A DNA stretch of 25,598 nt, taken from NCBI GenBank assembly GCA_913030785.1, contig CAJWER010000009.1:1-25598 (forward strand). The letters are read 5' to 3'. The notes beneath the pieces were generated by a model that worked only from the letters and a program-made list of their open reading frames with translations, had not been told where the DNA came from and ran no database searches. Source of the DNA: an uncultured Chloroflexota bacterium (GTDB lineage: Bacteria > Chloroflexota > Dehalococcoidia > Lucifugimonadales > CAJWER01). Shown here piece by piece: positions 15,586 to 24,065 of this stretch (position 1 is its first letter; each line of letters starts with the position of its first letter). Both the position numbers and the translations under genes were made by a program.

Positions 15586-15740
15586 GGCGGTGCTGCACAC
15601 GCGAGGCGGGTGGGGCAGGGTACTTGCCTGACCCTTGTAGCCTTGGGGGTGTGCAGAGGGGCACAAGCCCCTATGCCGGTAGCCTAAGGGTGTCCCTCAG
15701 AACAACCTATTTATTATTCTTTTCTTTCTTCTCTTCTCCC
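15586..15740 (+). repeat. Dispersed intergenic repeat, full copy C, upstream of acuC
   Basis: The 5' module GGTGCTGCACACGCGAGG (15589-15606) abuts the peptidase stop. The core begins at 15647 with GTGTGCAGAGGGGCACAAGC, then CTATGCC, then AAGGG-TGT-CCCTC(AG) and a pyrimidine tail TTCTTTTCTTTCTTCTCTTC. The first two bases of the second hairpin are altered to CTAAGGG, leaving a weaker stem with an A-C mismatch. It fills the left half of the 309-base gap before acuC. Confidence 0.75.
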
Positions 15741-15859
15741 TCCGCAACGAACGCGGCCCACAAGGCCTCCTCCCTCGCCCCATTTGAGTCGCCATACGAT
15801 GATCCGATACGATAGAAGTCGCATCGCGACGTGGCCTCAACCAGGGAGGTAACGACACC

Positions 15860-15898
15860 GTGTCCAAACCAGCCGCCCCCGCGAGAATAAGCCAATGA
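15860..15898 (+). CDS. Possible 12-codon upstream ORF overlapping the acuC start
   Basis: GTG 15860 begins MSKPAAPARISQ and stops at TGA 15896-15898, overlapping the acuC ATG at 15895 as ATGA. It has the only ribosome-binding site in the region (GGGAGG, ten bases upstream), whereas the acuC ATG has none. This could be a leader peptide coupling translation into acuC. It is very short and only suggestive. Confidence 0.3.
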   Translation: MSKPAAPARISQ

Positions 15899-17013
15899 CC
15901 CGGAAAGCCGCCTTCATATACTCCGACGAACTCTCCACATTCGTCCTCCCTGATAGCCACCCCATGAAGCCAATCCGGCTCCAGTACGTCTACGAGCTAC
16001 TCCGGGACTACGGTATCTTCGACCTGCCAGAGGCGGCCCTCGTCGAGCCGAGACCAGTCACTGACGACGAGGTACTACGCTTCCACAAGCCCGAGTATCT
16101 CGAATATGTGAAACACGTCCGCACAGGCGACATCCCGGCCTTCGGATTCGGACCCGGCGACAACCCGGTCTCCGACGGCCTGTACGGCGCAATGGCCATA
16201 TCGGCGGGAGGCTCAGTGGTTGCTGCGGAACTGCTGGCGGCAGGCGGATTCGACCGGGCCTTCAGCATCCTTGGGGGACTGCATCACGCAATGCCGGGGC
16301 ACGCGTCTGGCTTCTGCGTCTTCAACGACCCGGTCCTGGCAATCCAGGAGCTACTCGCCCGCGGCATGAAAGTCGCCTACGTGGACATCGACTGCCACCA
16401 CGGCGACGGCGTCCAGTATGCCTTCTACGACACCGACGCGGTGCTCAACATTTCGGTCCACGAGTCCGGCTCATTCTTGTTCCCTGGCACCGGCTTCGTG
16501 AACGAGACAGGCACAGGCAAGGGCACCGGATACTCAGTAAACCTCCCCCTCTACATGTACACCGGGGACGAAGTCTACCTGTGGGCGTTCCGCGAAGTCG
16601 TGCCGCCTCTGCTCGAAGCCTTCGCTCCTGACGTGGTCGTGACCCAGCTCGGCATCGATTCGCACCACCGCGACCCCATAACCCACCTGGGCCTGACCAT
16701 ACAGGGTTTCTCAGAGGCCGTCTCCGACCTCGCCGACACAGCCCCCAAATGGCTCGCGCTCGGTGGCGGTGGCTACGATGTGTACGCAGTAGCGCGAGCC
16801 TGGACAGCCGCCTACGCCATCATGCTCGACACCCAACTGCCAGACGCCATCCCCGACGCCTACACCGAACGCCACGGCGTCACGACACTATGGGACCACG
16901 ACGACCTGTCCGAGTTTGCACCACACCAAAAAGACGCCCGCCAATACGCCGAAAAGAGCATCCTCGAACTACAGCGCGAGGTGTTTCCCGTACACGGCCT
17001 GCGGTCTGGGTAG
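15895..17013 (+). CDS. acuC: AcuC-type histone deacetylase family protein
   Basis: The 372-residue protein is a zinc-dependent arginase/deacetylase-fold enzyme. GGLHHAMPGHASGFCVFND (127-145) holds the catalytic His pair H130-H131. AYVDIDCHHGDGVQ supplies ligands D166 and H168, QLGIDSHHRDP the third ligand D255, and LGGGGYD the transition-state Tyr294. All catalytic positions are intact. In bacteria AcuC removes acetyl groups from lysines, notably of acetyl-CoA synthetase; other members act on polyamines, so the substrate is an inference. No acs or acetyltransferase gene is near. The ATG at 15895 lacks a Shine-Dalgarno and overlaps the stop of a short upstream frame. It is preceded by a repeat and converges on dnaK. 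Confidence 0.88.
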   Translation: MTRKAAFIYSDELSTFVLPDSHPMKPIRLQYVYELLRDYGIFDLPEAALVEPRPVTDDEVLRFHKPEYLEYVKHVRTGDIPAFGFGPGDNPVSDGLYGAMAISAGGSVVAAELLAAGGFDRAFSILGGLHHAMPGHASGFCVFNDPVLAIQELLARGMKVAYVDIDCHHGDGVQYAFYDTDAVLNISVHESGSFLFPGTGFVNETGTGKGTGYSVNLPLYMYTGDEVYLWAFREVVPPLLEAFAPDVVVTQLGIDSHHRDPITHLGLTIQGFSEAVSDLADTAPKWLALGGGGYDVYAVARAWTAAYAIMLDTQLPDAIPDAYTERHGVTTLWDHDDLSEFAPHQKDARQYAEKSILELQREVFPVHGLRSG

Positions 17014-17041
17014 GGGGATAGGCTCGCAATTGCCTCGAGTC

Positions 17042-17080
17042 ACAGGGCGGCCCTGAGAACCTAGCCTAATGTCATTCTGA
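17042..17080 (+). repeat. Degenerate remnant of the dispersed intergenic repeat
   Basis: AGGGCGGCCCTGAGAACCTAG followed by CCTAATGTCATTC resembles the end of copy A (GGGTGTCCCTCAGAACAACCT, then AGTTATCATTC). The inner hairpin AGGGC/GCCCT survives. It runs into the REP-like inverted repeat that follows. Confidence 0.35.
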
Positions 17081-17184
17081 GGAGCGGAGCGACGAAGAAT
17101 CTGGGGCGGGGTTGGCCCGCCATCTCGCACGACACGCTCCTGGACCCCGCCACCCCAGATTCTTCACTTCGTTCAGAGTGACAC
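17071..17184. repeat. Long REP-like inverted repeat between acuC and dnaK
   Basis: The left arm begins GTCATTCTGAGGAGCGGAGC and continues through GAAGAATCTGGGGCGGGGT to 17112. The right arm, from ACCCCGCC at 17144, reads CCCCAGATTCTTCACTTCG and ends TCAGAGTGAC at 17182. The arms are about 40 bases, imperfect, around a 31-base centre. The pattern TCATTCTGA...GAAGAATCT is like REP/BIME-type elements. Lying between convergent genes, it may also act as a bidirectional block to read-through. Confidence 0.65.
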
Positions 17185-17204
17185 TGTCTTAAAGCCCCCC
17201 AAAC

Positions 17205-17238
17205 AAAAAAAGGCCGCACCGGAGTCACCGGTGCGGCC
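17205..17238 (-). terminator. Intrinsic terminator of the hspR-grpE-dnaK operon
   Basis: Eleven bases, GGCCGCACCGG (17212-17222), pair perfectly with CCGGTGCGGCC (17228-17238) around AGTCA. Seven A residues at 17205-17211 become a U-tract on the minus strand. It ends 26 bases after the dnaK stop. A textbook terminator. Confidence 0.92.
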
Positions 17239-17264
17239 CTAATTACGTCCTGTCGTAGTCCCGC

Positions 17265-19181
<1,917 letters not shown>

Positions 19182-19261
19182 TGTCGCGATTCCTCCTGGA
19201 GATCCTATCTCGTTTGTTGTCGAAAGATTTGTGATCGTCAACTACGCAGAGCCGACAGAGA

Positions 19262-19831
19262 TCACTCCGCCTCGCCCGACCCAGCGTCCGCCGCGTTTTC
19301 TTGTGGTGGCGATTTTGCCACCACTACCTGTGCGGCCCTTAGCACGCGGTCTCGATGTTTGTATCCTTCTCTTACCACATGTACGACCGTGCCCTCATCT
19401 ACCTTTGAAGTCTCCTCGTGCATCACCGCCTCGAACTCCCTTGGGTCGAAGTCGCGACCCAGCGCTTCGATCCTCTGCACACCTTCCGACTCCAACACAG
19501 TGTTCAGGTTCCTCAGCACGAGAGTCAGCCCTTCGCTCCAGCCTGGCGCTACCGCCTCTTCAGGAATCAGCGCGAGCGCTCGCCCAAGGTCGTCGACCAC
19601 AGAGAGCGTTCTGAGCAAGATACCCGTGGTGGCGCTGCGCCTGCTCTCTTGAATCTCTTCGGTCACCCTTTTTTTGTAGTTAACTAGGTCGGCCTGGGCT
19701 CGTTGGGCAATTGCGCGGAACTGGTCTTTCTCCCTTAGGGCCTCGTCCAGTTGCTCCTGCAGTTCATTTCCATCGGCCTCTTCCCCGCCTTCGGAGATCG
19801 GCTCCTCCGGCTCAACAGTCTCCTCACTCAT
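19262..19831 (-). CDS. grpE: Nucleotide exchange factor GrpE
   Basis: The 189-residue protein has an acidic N-terminus, a long helix (about 22-65, ELQEQLDEALREKDQFRAIA onwards to RAQADLVNYKKRV) forming the dimer coiled coil, and the C-terminal beta domain with FDPREFEAVMHEE and VVHVVREGYKHRDRVLRAAQ, the GrpE signature. It releases ADP from DnaK. The ATG at 19831 has AGGAG eight bases upstream; a GTG three codons earlier directly abuts that site and is less likely. It lies 42 bases after hspR and 80 before dnaK. In most bacteria with HspR the order is dnaK-grpE-dnaJ-hspR; here it is hspR-grpE-dnaK. Confidence 0.95.
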   Translation of the reverse strand: MSEETVEPEEPISEGGEEADGNELQEQLDEALREKDQFRAIAQRAQADLVNYKKRVTEEIQESRRSATTGILLRTLSVVDDLGRALALIPEEAVAPGWSEGLTLVLRNLNTVLESEGVQRIEALGRDFDPREFEAVMHEETSKVDEGTVVHVVREGYKHRDRVLRAAQVVVAKSPPQENAADAGSGEAE

Positions 19832-19873
19832 CGATTGCACTCCTCGCTCCGCCGCTCGTCGCGGCGGGCCGTA

Positions 19874-20377
19874 TTATCTTGTGTGAGCATGGAGAAGCTC
19901 GAACATGCGGTCCATGGTCTCGACCGTGAATCGCCTGAGGTCGTCGTCGCCCACAGCGCCCAACTCGACCCGCGTCTCCAATAGGTTGTTGAACACCTGC
20001 AACACGAGCTGCACCCCTGCCACGTTGAGCCCGAGATCGCCTACCAGGTGCTTTATCAGCCGCAACCTGGCGATGTCTTCCTCGGAGTACAGGCGGAGCA
20101 TTCCGCCGGTACGCGACGGCGTCACAAGGCCCGCGCGCTCATACTTTCGCAGGGTCTGAGGGTGCATCTCCAAAATTCGAGCGGCGACGCTGATTATGTA
20201 GACACCGTCAAACCCCGCCGACCCCGTGTCGATGGGACGCGTGCCTCGATTTCGCTGTGTGGACGGATCCTCGTTTACCAGGCTAGCACTCCCTAACCGA
20301 TACGTGCTACCACCGTTGTATCGTGTGAGCCCTGAAGTACAGTAGAGGTGGTCTGGAGAGGCGAGTTTCAGCCCCAA
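19874..20377 (-). CDS. hspR: HspR-type MerR-family heat-shock repressor
   Basis: The core from GVYIISVAARILEMHPQTLR through KYERAGLVTPSRTGGMLRLY is the MerR winged helix-turn-helix in HspR form (MHPQTLRKYERAGLV). DLGLNVAGVQLVLQVFN follows, the start of the HspR C-terminal helix. HspR represses chaperone genes, with DnaK often acting as co-repressor. The N-terminus is uncertain: the frame is closed by TAA just upstream of TTG 20377, there is no ATG or GTG before the core, and a TTG start gives about 57 residues ahead of it against about 15 in known HspR proteins. A CTG near 20282 with AGGGAG upstream is another option. The gene leads the operon with grpE and dnaK and has a HAIR-like operator in its promoter. 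Confidence 0.82.
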   Translation of the reverse strand: MGLKLASPDHLYCTSGLTRYNGGSTYRLGSASLVNEDPSTQRNRGTRPIDTGSAGFDGVYIISVAARILEMHPQTLRKYERAGLVTPSRTGGMLRLYSEEDIARLRLIKHLVGDLGLNVAGVQLVLQVFNNLLETRVELGAVGDDDLRRFTVETMDRMFELLHAHTR

Positions 20378-20416
20378 TTACCGGGTCCACATCACTGATA
20401 GGGCTCACCGAATCAA

Positions 20417-20445
20417 AGTATAGAGCTTGATACACGGCGTGTCAA
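20417..20445 (-). promoter_or_regulatory. Promoter of the hspR-grpE-dnaK operon
   Basis: On the minus strand a perfect TTGACA (20440-20445) is followed after exactly 17 bases by TATACT (20417-20422), five of six to consensus. The start point should be about 20409, some 30 bases before the first possible hspR start. This is among the best promoter matches in the window. Confidence 0.75.
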
Positions 20446-20446
20446 C
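20426..20446. promoter_or_regulatory. HAIR-like HspR operator overlapping the promoter
   Basis: CTTGATA (20426-20432), seven bases, TGTCAAC (20440-20446). The HAIR consensus bound by HspR is CTTGAGT, seven bases, ACTCAAG. The left half matches five of seven and the right half four of seven, with identical spacing. It covers the -35 box and spacer of the operon promoter, the expected place for a repressor. Identification rests on pattern and on the hspR gene beside it. Confidence 0.55.
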
Positions 20447-20573
20447 AGTGATTACACAGTAGAGCCCGGACCGGGTGGTTGGAAAAAACCTTATTGACGC
20501 GGAATGCGTCTAACTTGGCAATACGATTAATTAATACGGCCGCAACCGCGACGGACGGCCGGGAAGGACGGAG

Positions 20574-20756
20574 ATGATGATATTTTTCAAGGCTTGCCCG
20601 AGGTGCAGCGGTGACATGCACTTCAATAGTGACATATACGGTGACTACAAGGAGTGCCTCAACTGCGGGAACATGCAGGACCTGGAAACCCCAGATGCTC
20701 GACGTATCTTCGTAAGCGCCGCCCCGACCAAAAAGAGAAAACGCAAGGTAGCGTAG
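20574..20756 (+). CDS. Small C4 zinc-ribbon protein (60 aa)
   Basis: The product is MMIFFKACPRCSGDMHFNSD followed by IYGDYKECLNCGNMQDLETP and a basic tail ending TKKRKRKVA. Four Cys in CPRC..CLNC form a complete zinc ribbon. It is a paralogue of the protein at 4807-4965, which lacks one of these Cys. Two adjacent ATGs (20574, 20577) are possible; the paralogue favours the second, while GGAAGGA upstream fits either. The Lys/Arg-rich tail suggests nucleic-acid contact, an inference. It is divergent from hspR and has its own strong terminator, so it is a single-gene unit. Function unknown. Confidence 0.8.
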   Translation: MMIFFKACPRCSGDMHFNSDIYGDYKECLNCGNMQDLETPDARRIFVSAAPTKKRKRKVA

Positions 20757-20783
20757 CACTGCCAAGCGTTCGCCGCGAAGCAA

Positions 20784-20816
20784 AGAGGGCCATCCACCAG
20801 GATGGCCCTCTTTTTT
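20784..20816 (+). terminator. Intrinsic terminator of the small zinc-ribbon gene
   Basis: Twelve bases, AGAGGGCCATCC (20784-20795), pair perfectly with GGATGGCCCTCT (20800-20811) around ACCA, followed by TTTTTT to 20816. It lies 28 bases after the stop codon. Confidence 0.93.
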
Positions 20817-20920
20817 GCGTCTGCGCAGGTCTTTGCCATGATCCATTCCTTATTGAACCCCTTTCCGCAGCGTGCGCCGGGGCAAGTGATGAAGAGCCCG
20901 CCCTTGGAGCTTTGTCCCAC

Positions 20921-20998
20921 GGGAGTGCAGAGGGGCGGAGCCTCAATACCGGGAGTGTGAGGGTGCCCCTCACATAGATATTCTTTTTCTTCTTCCTG
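20921..20998 (+). repeat. Dispersed intergenic repeat, full copy D, upstream of the DUF1800 gene
   Basis: It begins GGGAGTGCAGAGGGGCGGAG and has the second hairpin GTGAGGG (20957-20963), TGC, CCCTCAC (20967-20973), then TTCTTTTTCTTCTTCC. It is nearly identical to copy E over its first 50 bases. The stem closes with G-C where copies A and B have C-G. The remainder of the 351-base gap 20757-21107 holds the terminator and no gene. Confidence 0.78.
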
Positions 20999-21107
20999 GA
21001 GAAAAGATCGGCGTGATTTGTAGGCGCCGACCCGGATATGGCACACTAGTGCATTGTTCGCCCCGAAGCGTAATGCCTCGCATGAGTACCCAGAGGTACC
21101 CCCAAAC

Positions 21108-22496
21108 ATGCCTGATCACAGCCTGACCCAGATGGCGCACCTAATGAGACGGGCGGGCTTCGGCGCACTCCCCGATGAGCTTGAGGAGAGGATATCCAAA
21201 GGCTACGAGGAGACGGTGGAGGAGCTGCTCCATCCCGAAGCGATCAAACCCGTCGACCAGTACGAGCTGCTCAGGTACCAGCCCTGGACATGGAAGCCCG
21301 GGACTCTGAGCAACCCGGGCCCAACCTCCTGGGTCTACCGCATGATCAACACCAAACGCCCCCTCGAAGAGAAAATGACGCTCTTCTGGCACAACGTCTT
21401 CGCCACAGGAGTTTCCAAGGTCGACCACTGGGACGAAGTCGCAGACATGATCGACCTCTTCCGCGATAAAGGGCTCGGCAGCTACCAAGCCCTGCTGCTT
21501 GACGTAGCCAGGAACCCTGCCATGCTCTTCTGGCTGGACAACAACCAGAACCACGCCACCGCCATCAACGAGAACTGGGGCCGTGAGCTGCTCGAGCTGT
21601 TCAGCATGGGAGTCGGGGCATACACCGAGGAAGACGTCAAGGAATGCTCCCGCGCATTCACCGGCTGGACCATCTCCCGCAAGATTCCCCGGTTCCCCTA
21701 CGGCCGGTTCGACTGGTCTTTCGAGTACCTCGCAGACGACCACGACGACGGCGAAAAGACGTTCCTGGGCGAGACAGGCCGGTTCAATGGCGACGACATC
21801 ATCGAGATAATCTGCCGGCAGCCCGCCACCGCAACCTTCATCTCCAGGCACCTTTACAGCTTCTTCGTCGCCGATGAGGTCGGTGTGCCAGCCTGGTCCG
21901 AGACGCCGCCCATCGACCCCGAGGCGGTCAAAACACTGGCCAACACATTCATGGAGTCCAACAGCGACATGCGCTCGGTCCTGCGGGTCCTGTTCAACTC
22001 GGACTTCTTCAAAAAAGCCCGCAGCAGCAAGGTAAGGAGCCCGGCAGAGGTCGTGGTCGGCACCATGAAGCTGGTCGGCGGAGCGGACTTCCCGGTGCCC
22101 GGATACGGGGAACTGGCCAGGCAGTCCTCATACATGGGCCAGGACCTGCTCAACCCGCCCAGCGTCGAGGGCTGGCACTCCGGTGAGGAGTGGATAGACA
22201 GCGGAAACCTGATCGAACGAATAAACTTCATGACACACATGGTGGGCGATCTAGAACGCCCAGGCGTCCGACAGATGGTCGACGACCTGAGATCGAAGGG
22301 CAGCCTACAACCATCCGAGTTCGTTGACGCGACAATCGACCTGATAGGCAGCCCACGTGTAGGCGAGGAAAGCCGCAAAGAGCTGGTAAACCACGCCAGC
22401 AAACGCGGAGACCTAGCCTGGAACGAAGACGCAACCCAACGTTCGCTCGAGATGTTCAAGCTAGTCGTCTCGCTGAAGGAACACCAACTAGTTTGA
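21108..22496 (+). CDS. DUF1800 family protein
   Basis: The 462-residue protein has the DUF1800 signatures: HLMRRAGFGALPDEL near the N-terminus, LFWHNVFATGVSKVD, GRELLELFSMGVGAYTEEDV followed by the AFTGW box, FISRHLYSFFVAD, and NPPSVEGWHSGEEWID late. The family is widespread and usually encoded beside DUF1501 proteins; its biochemical role is not established. No signal peptide is visible from ATG 21108, unlike many exported members. GAGGTA lies about nine bases upstream; the frame is open to a TTG at 21054 without support. Instead of DUF1501, an NHL-repeat gene follows 167 bases downstream. Both genes carry almost identical repeat leaders. Confidence 0.88.
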   Translation: MPDHSLTQMAHLMRRAGFGALPDELEERISKGYEETVEELLHPEAIKPVDQYELLRYQPWTWKPGTLSNPGPTSWVYRMINTKRPLEEKMTLFWHNVFATGVSKVDHWDEVADMIDLFRDKGLGSYQALLLDVARNPAMLFWLDNNQNHATAINENWGRELLELFSMGVGAYTEEDVKECSRAFTGWTISRKIPRFPYGRFDWSFEYLADDHDDGEKTFLGETGRFNGDDIIEIICRQPATATFISRHLYSFFVADEVGVPAWSETPPIDPEAVKTLANTFMESNSDMRSVLRVLFNSDFFKKARSSKVRSPAEVVVGTMKLVGGADFPVPGYGELARQSSYMGQDLLNPPSVEGWHSGEEWIDSGNLIERINFMTHMVGDLERPGVRQMVDDLRSKGSLQPSEFVDATIDLIGSPRVGEESRKELVNHASKRGDLAWNEDATQRSLEMFKLVVSLKEHQLV

Positions 22497-22640
22497 GCGC
22501 TGCGCGCGCTTAGGGGGCGGGGCGAGTGTTCCCGCGCTTGCGCTTTGTTACCGGGAGTGCAGAGGGGCGGAGCCCCAATGCCAGGAGTGTGAGGGTGTCC
22601 CTCACAAATATATATTTATTCTCTTCTTTTTTCTTGGAAA
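22497..22640 (+). repeat. Dispersed intergenic repeat, full copy E, upstream of the NHL gene
   Basis: The 5' module GCGCTGCGCGCGCTTAG abuts the DUF1800 stop. The core begins at 22552 with GGGAGTGCAGAGGGGCGGAG, then the second hairpin GTGAGGG (22589-22595), TGT, CCCTCAC (22599-22605), and a tail with ATATATATTTATTCTCTTC and TTTTTTC. The tail ends about 25 bases before the NHL ATG, so the element occupies almost the whole spacer. Confidence 0.8.
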
Positions 22641-22663
22641 AAGTGTCCAATAAGGTCCAACAA

Positions 22664-23743
22664 ATGACCGCACAAAACATGCTCACGAAAATAGCCTCAG
22701 GACGGGTCCTAGACTACAGCCACAACATCGGCCAGTACATGGGCGGCATGGACTGGCCCGGCGAAGGCTTCGTATTGCCCATCGCCACGGCAGTAGCCGC
22801 CCACAACACCGTCTACGTGCTAGGGCGAGGCGCCGAAAGCACAGGCGTCGCGGCCCCAATGGAGCCGCGAGCCTTCGGAACCCGCGTCGGCAAATTTTCC
22901 GTAGGCCCAACCCCCGGCGACGAAGAGCACCTACTCACCTTCGGCTCGTTCGGCGAGGCCCCCGGCCAGTTCATGTGGCCAACGGGCATCGCACTGGACG
23001 AAGACGAAAACGTCTACGTCTCCGACGAGTGGCTGAACCGCGTCTCGGTGTTCGACAAGGACGGCAACCTGCTGTCGACCTGGGGCTCCCGAGGATCCGG
23101 TGATGGGGAACTGAACCGCATTTCAGGTATAACCATTGACGACAACAGCAACGTCTACCTCGTAGACAGCCTCAATCATCGCGTGCAGACATTCACCAGG
23201 GACGGCAAATTCCTCGGGAAGTGGGGAGGTCCAGGCGACGGCGAAGGCCAGCTCAACTCCCCCTGGGGCATCTGCCTCGACCAGGACGGGTTTGTATACA
23301 TAGCCGATCACCGAAACCACCGGGTGCAAAAGTGGACGCCACAGGGCGAGTTCCTGCTCCAGTTCGGCAGCCCCGGAGACGGCCTAGGCCAATTGCAGTA
23401 CCCCTCCGACGTCACCGTGGACCCCGCTGGCGACGTCTACGTATGCGACTGGGTCAACAACCGAGTGCAGGTGTTCGACCCCACGGGCGCATTCCTGACC
23501 AGCATCGTCGGCGACGCCCACGAGCCCTCGAAGTGGGCCCAGATGACCCTCGACGCAAACGCCGACCTGCGCAAGGCCCGCCGACTCGTCTCGACCATGG
23601 AGCCCGAATGGAGATTCGCACTACCCACCGGCGTAACCTTTGACAAGGTCGCATCGCGGCTCATCGTAGCCGACACCCAGCGCTACCGCCTCCAGATATA
23701 CAACAAAATCACCGACTACATCGAACCCCAGTTCAACTTCTGA
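22664..23743 (+). CDS. NHL-repeat beta-propeller protein
   Basis: The 359-residue protein has four clear NHL repeats between about residues 93 and 280, each with a pattern like PTGIALDEDENVYVSDEWLN then RVSVFDKDG. A degenerate first blade lies near FVLPIATAVAAHNTVYVLGR, and a last one is LPTGVTFD..LIVADTQRYRLQ, so a six-bladed propeller is likely. NHL propellers bind proteins, RNA or ligands, or act as lyases; no catalytic signature is visible. No signal peptide is seen. The start is ATG 22664 (AAGGT eight bases upstream). An open frame from 22526 runs through the repeat element and is rejected. It follows the DUF1800 gene with the same kind of leader. Confidence 0.87.
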   Translation: MTAQNMLTKIASGRVLDYSHNIGQYMGGMDWPGEGFVLPIATAVAAHNTVYVLGRGAESTGVAAPMEPRAFGTRVGKFSVGPTPGDEEHLLTFGSFGEAPGQFMWPTGIALDEDENVYVSDEWLNRVSVFDKDGNLLSTWGSRGSGDGELNRISGITIDDNSNVYLVDSLNHRVQTFTRDGKFLGKWGGPGDGEGQLNSPWGICLDQDGFVYIADHRNHRVQKWTPQGEFLLQFGSPGDGLGQLQYPSDVTVDPAGDVYVCDWVNNRVQVFDPTGAFLTSIVGDAHEPSKWAQMTLDANADLRKARRLVSTMEPEWRFALPTGVTFDKVASRLIVADTQRYRLQIYNKITDYIEPQFNF

Positions 23744-24065
23744 TAGCGGGTGCCTCGTAGGCAGTCCCCGTGGTCTTTTCACTGCCTACCGAGAGCCTTG
23801 AAGTCCGAGATAGCCAACTCCCGCCGCCTTGACTGCCGTGGCCCTGCCCTATAGCATTGACCTACTAGTCCCTATCAGGGAGAAACGCTTGGGAACCGCC
23901 TGATCGTCCCCCGACGCTGCCGACTCTTGACTACCTAGCCTCCTGCGCTTGCTACCGAGCAGTGCTGGAGGCTAACCTGTGTTAGATACCTCAGACGACT
24001 GGCCACAGCAGGCCCGTTTCCTAAACCGTGGCGTGTGCGGCCAAACCCAGGAAGGACAATTTCAA
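23744..24065 (+). promoter_or_regulatory. Spacer with hairpins before thrS; possible structured leader
   Basis: CTCGTAGGCAGT (23754-23765) pairs with ACTGCCTACCGAG (23781-23793) with one bulge; it lies after the NHL stop but lacks a U-tract. A second hairpin spans 23965-23994 (CTAAC-CTGT-GTTAG core). TTCCT at 24019 could pair with AGGAA of the thrS ribosome-binding site near 24050. The thrS promoter should lie here but no strong match was seen. No T-box signature was found, and I see no gene. Confidence 0.35.

Noticed and set aside
22526..22663. N-terminal extension of the NHL protein
   Set aside because: The frame crosses repeat copy E, which is also present upstream of unrelated genes, and lacks a ribosome-binding site.
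23744..24065. T-box leader for thrS
   Set aside because: No conserved antiterminator sequence of the AGGGTGGNACCGCG type and no terminator before the ATG.
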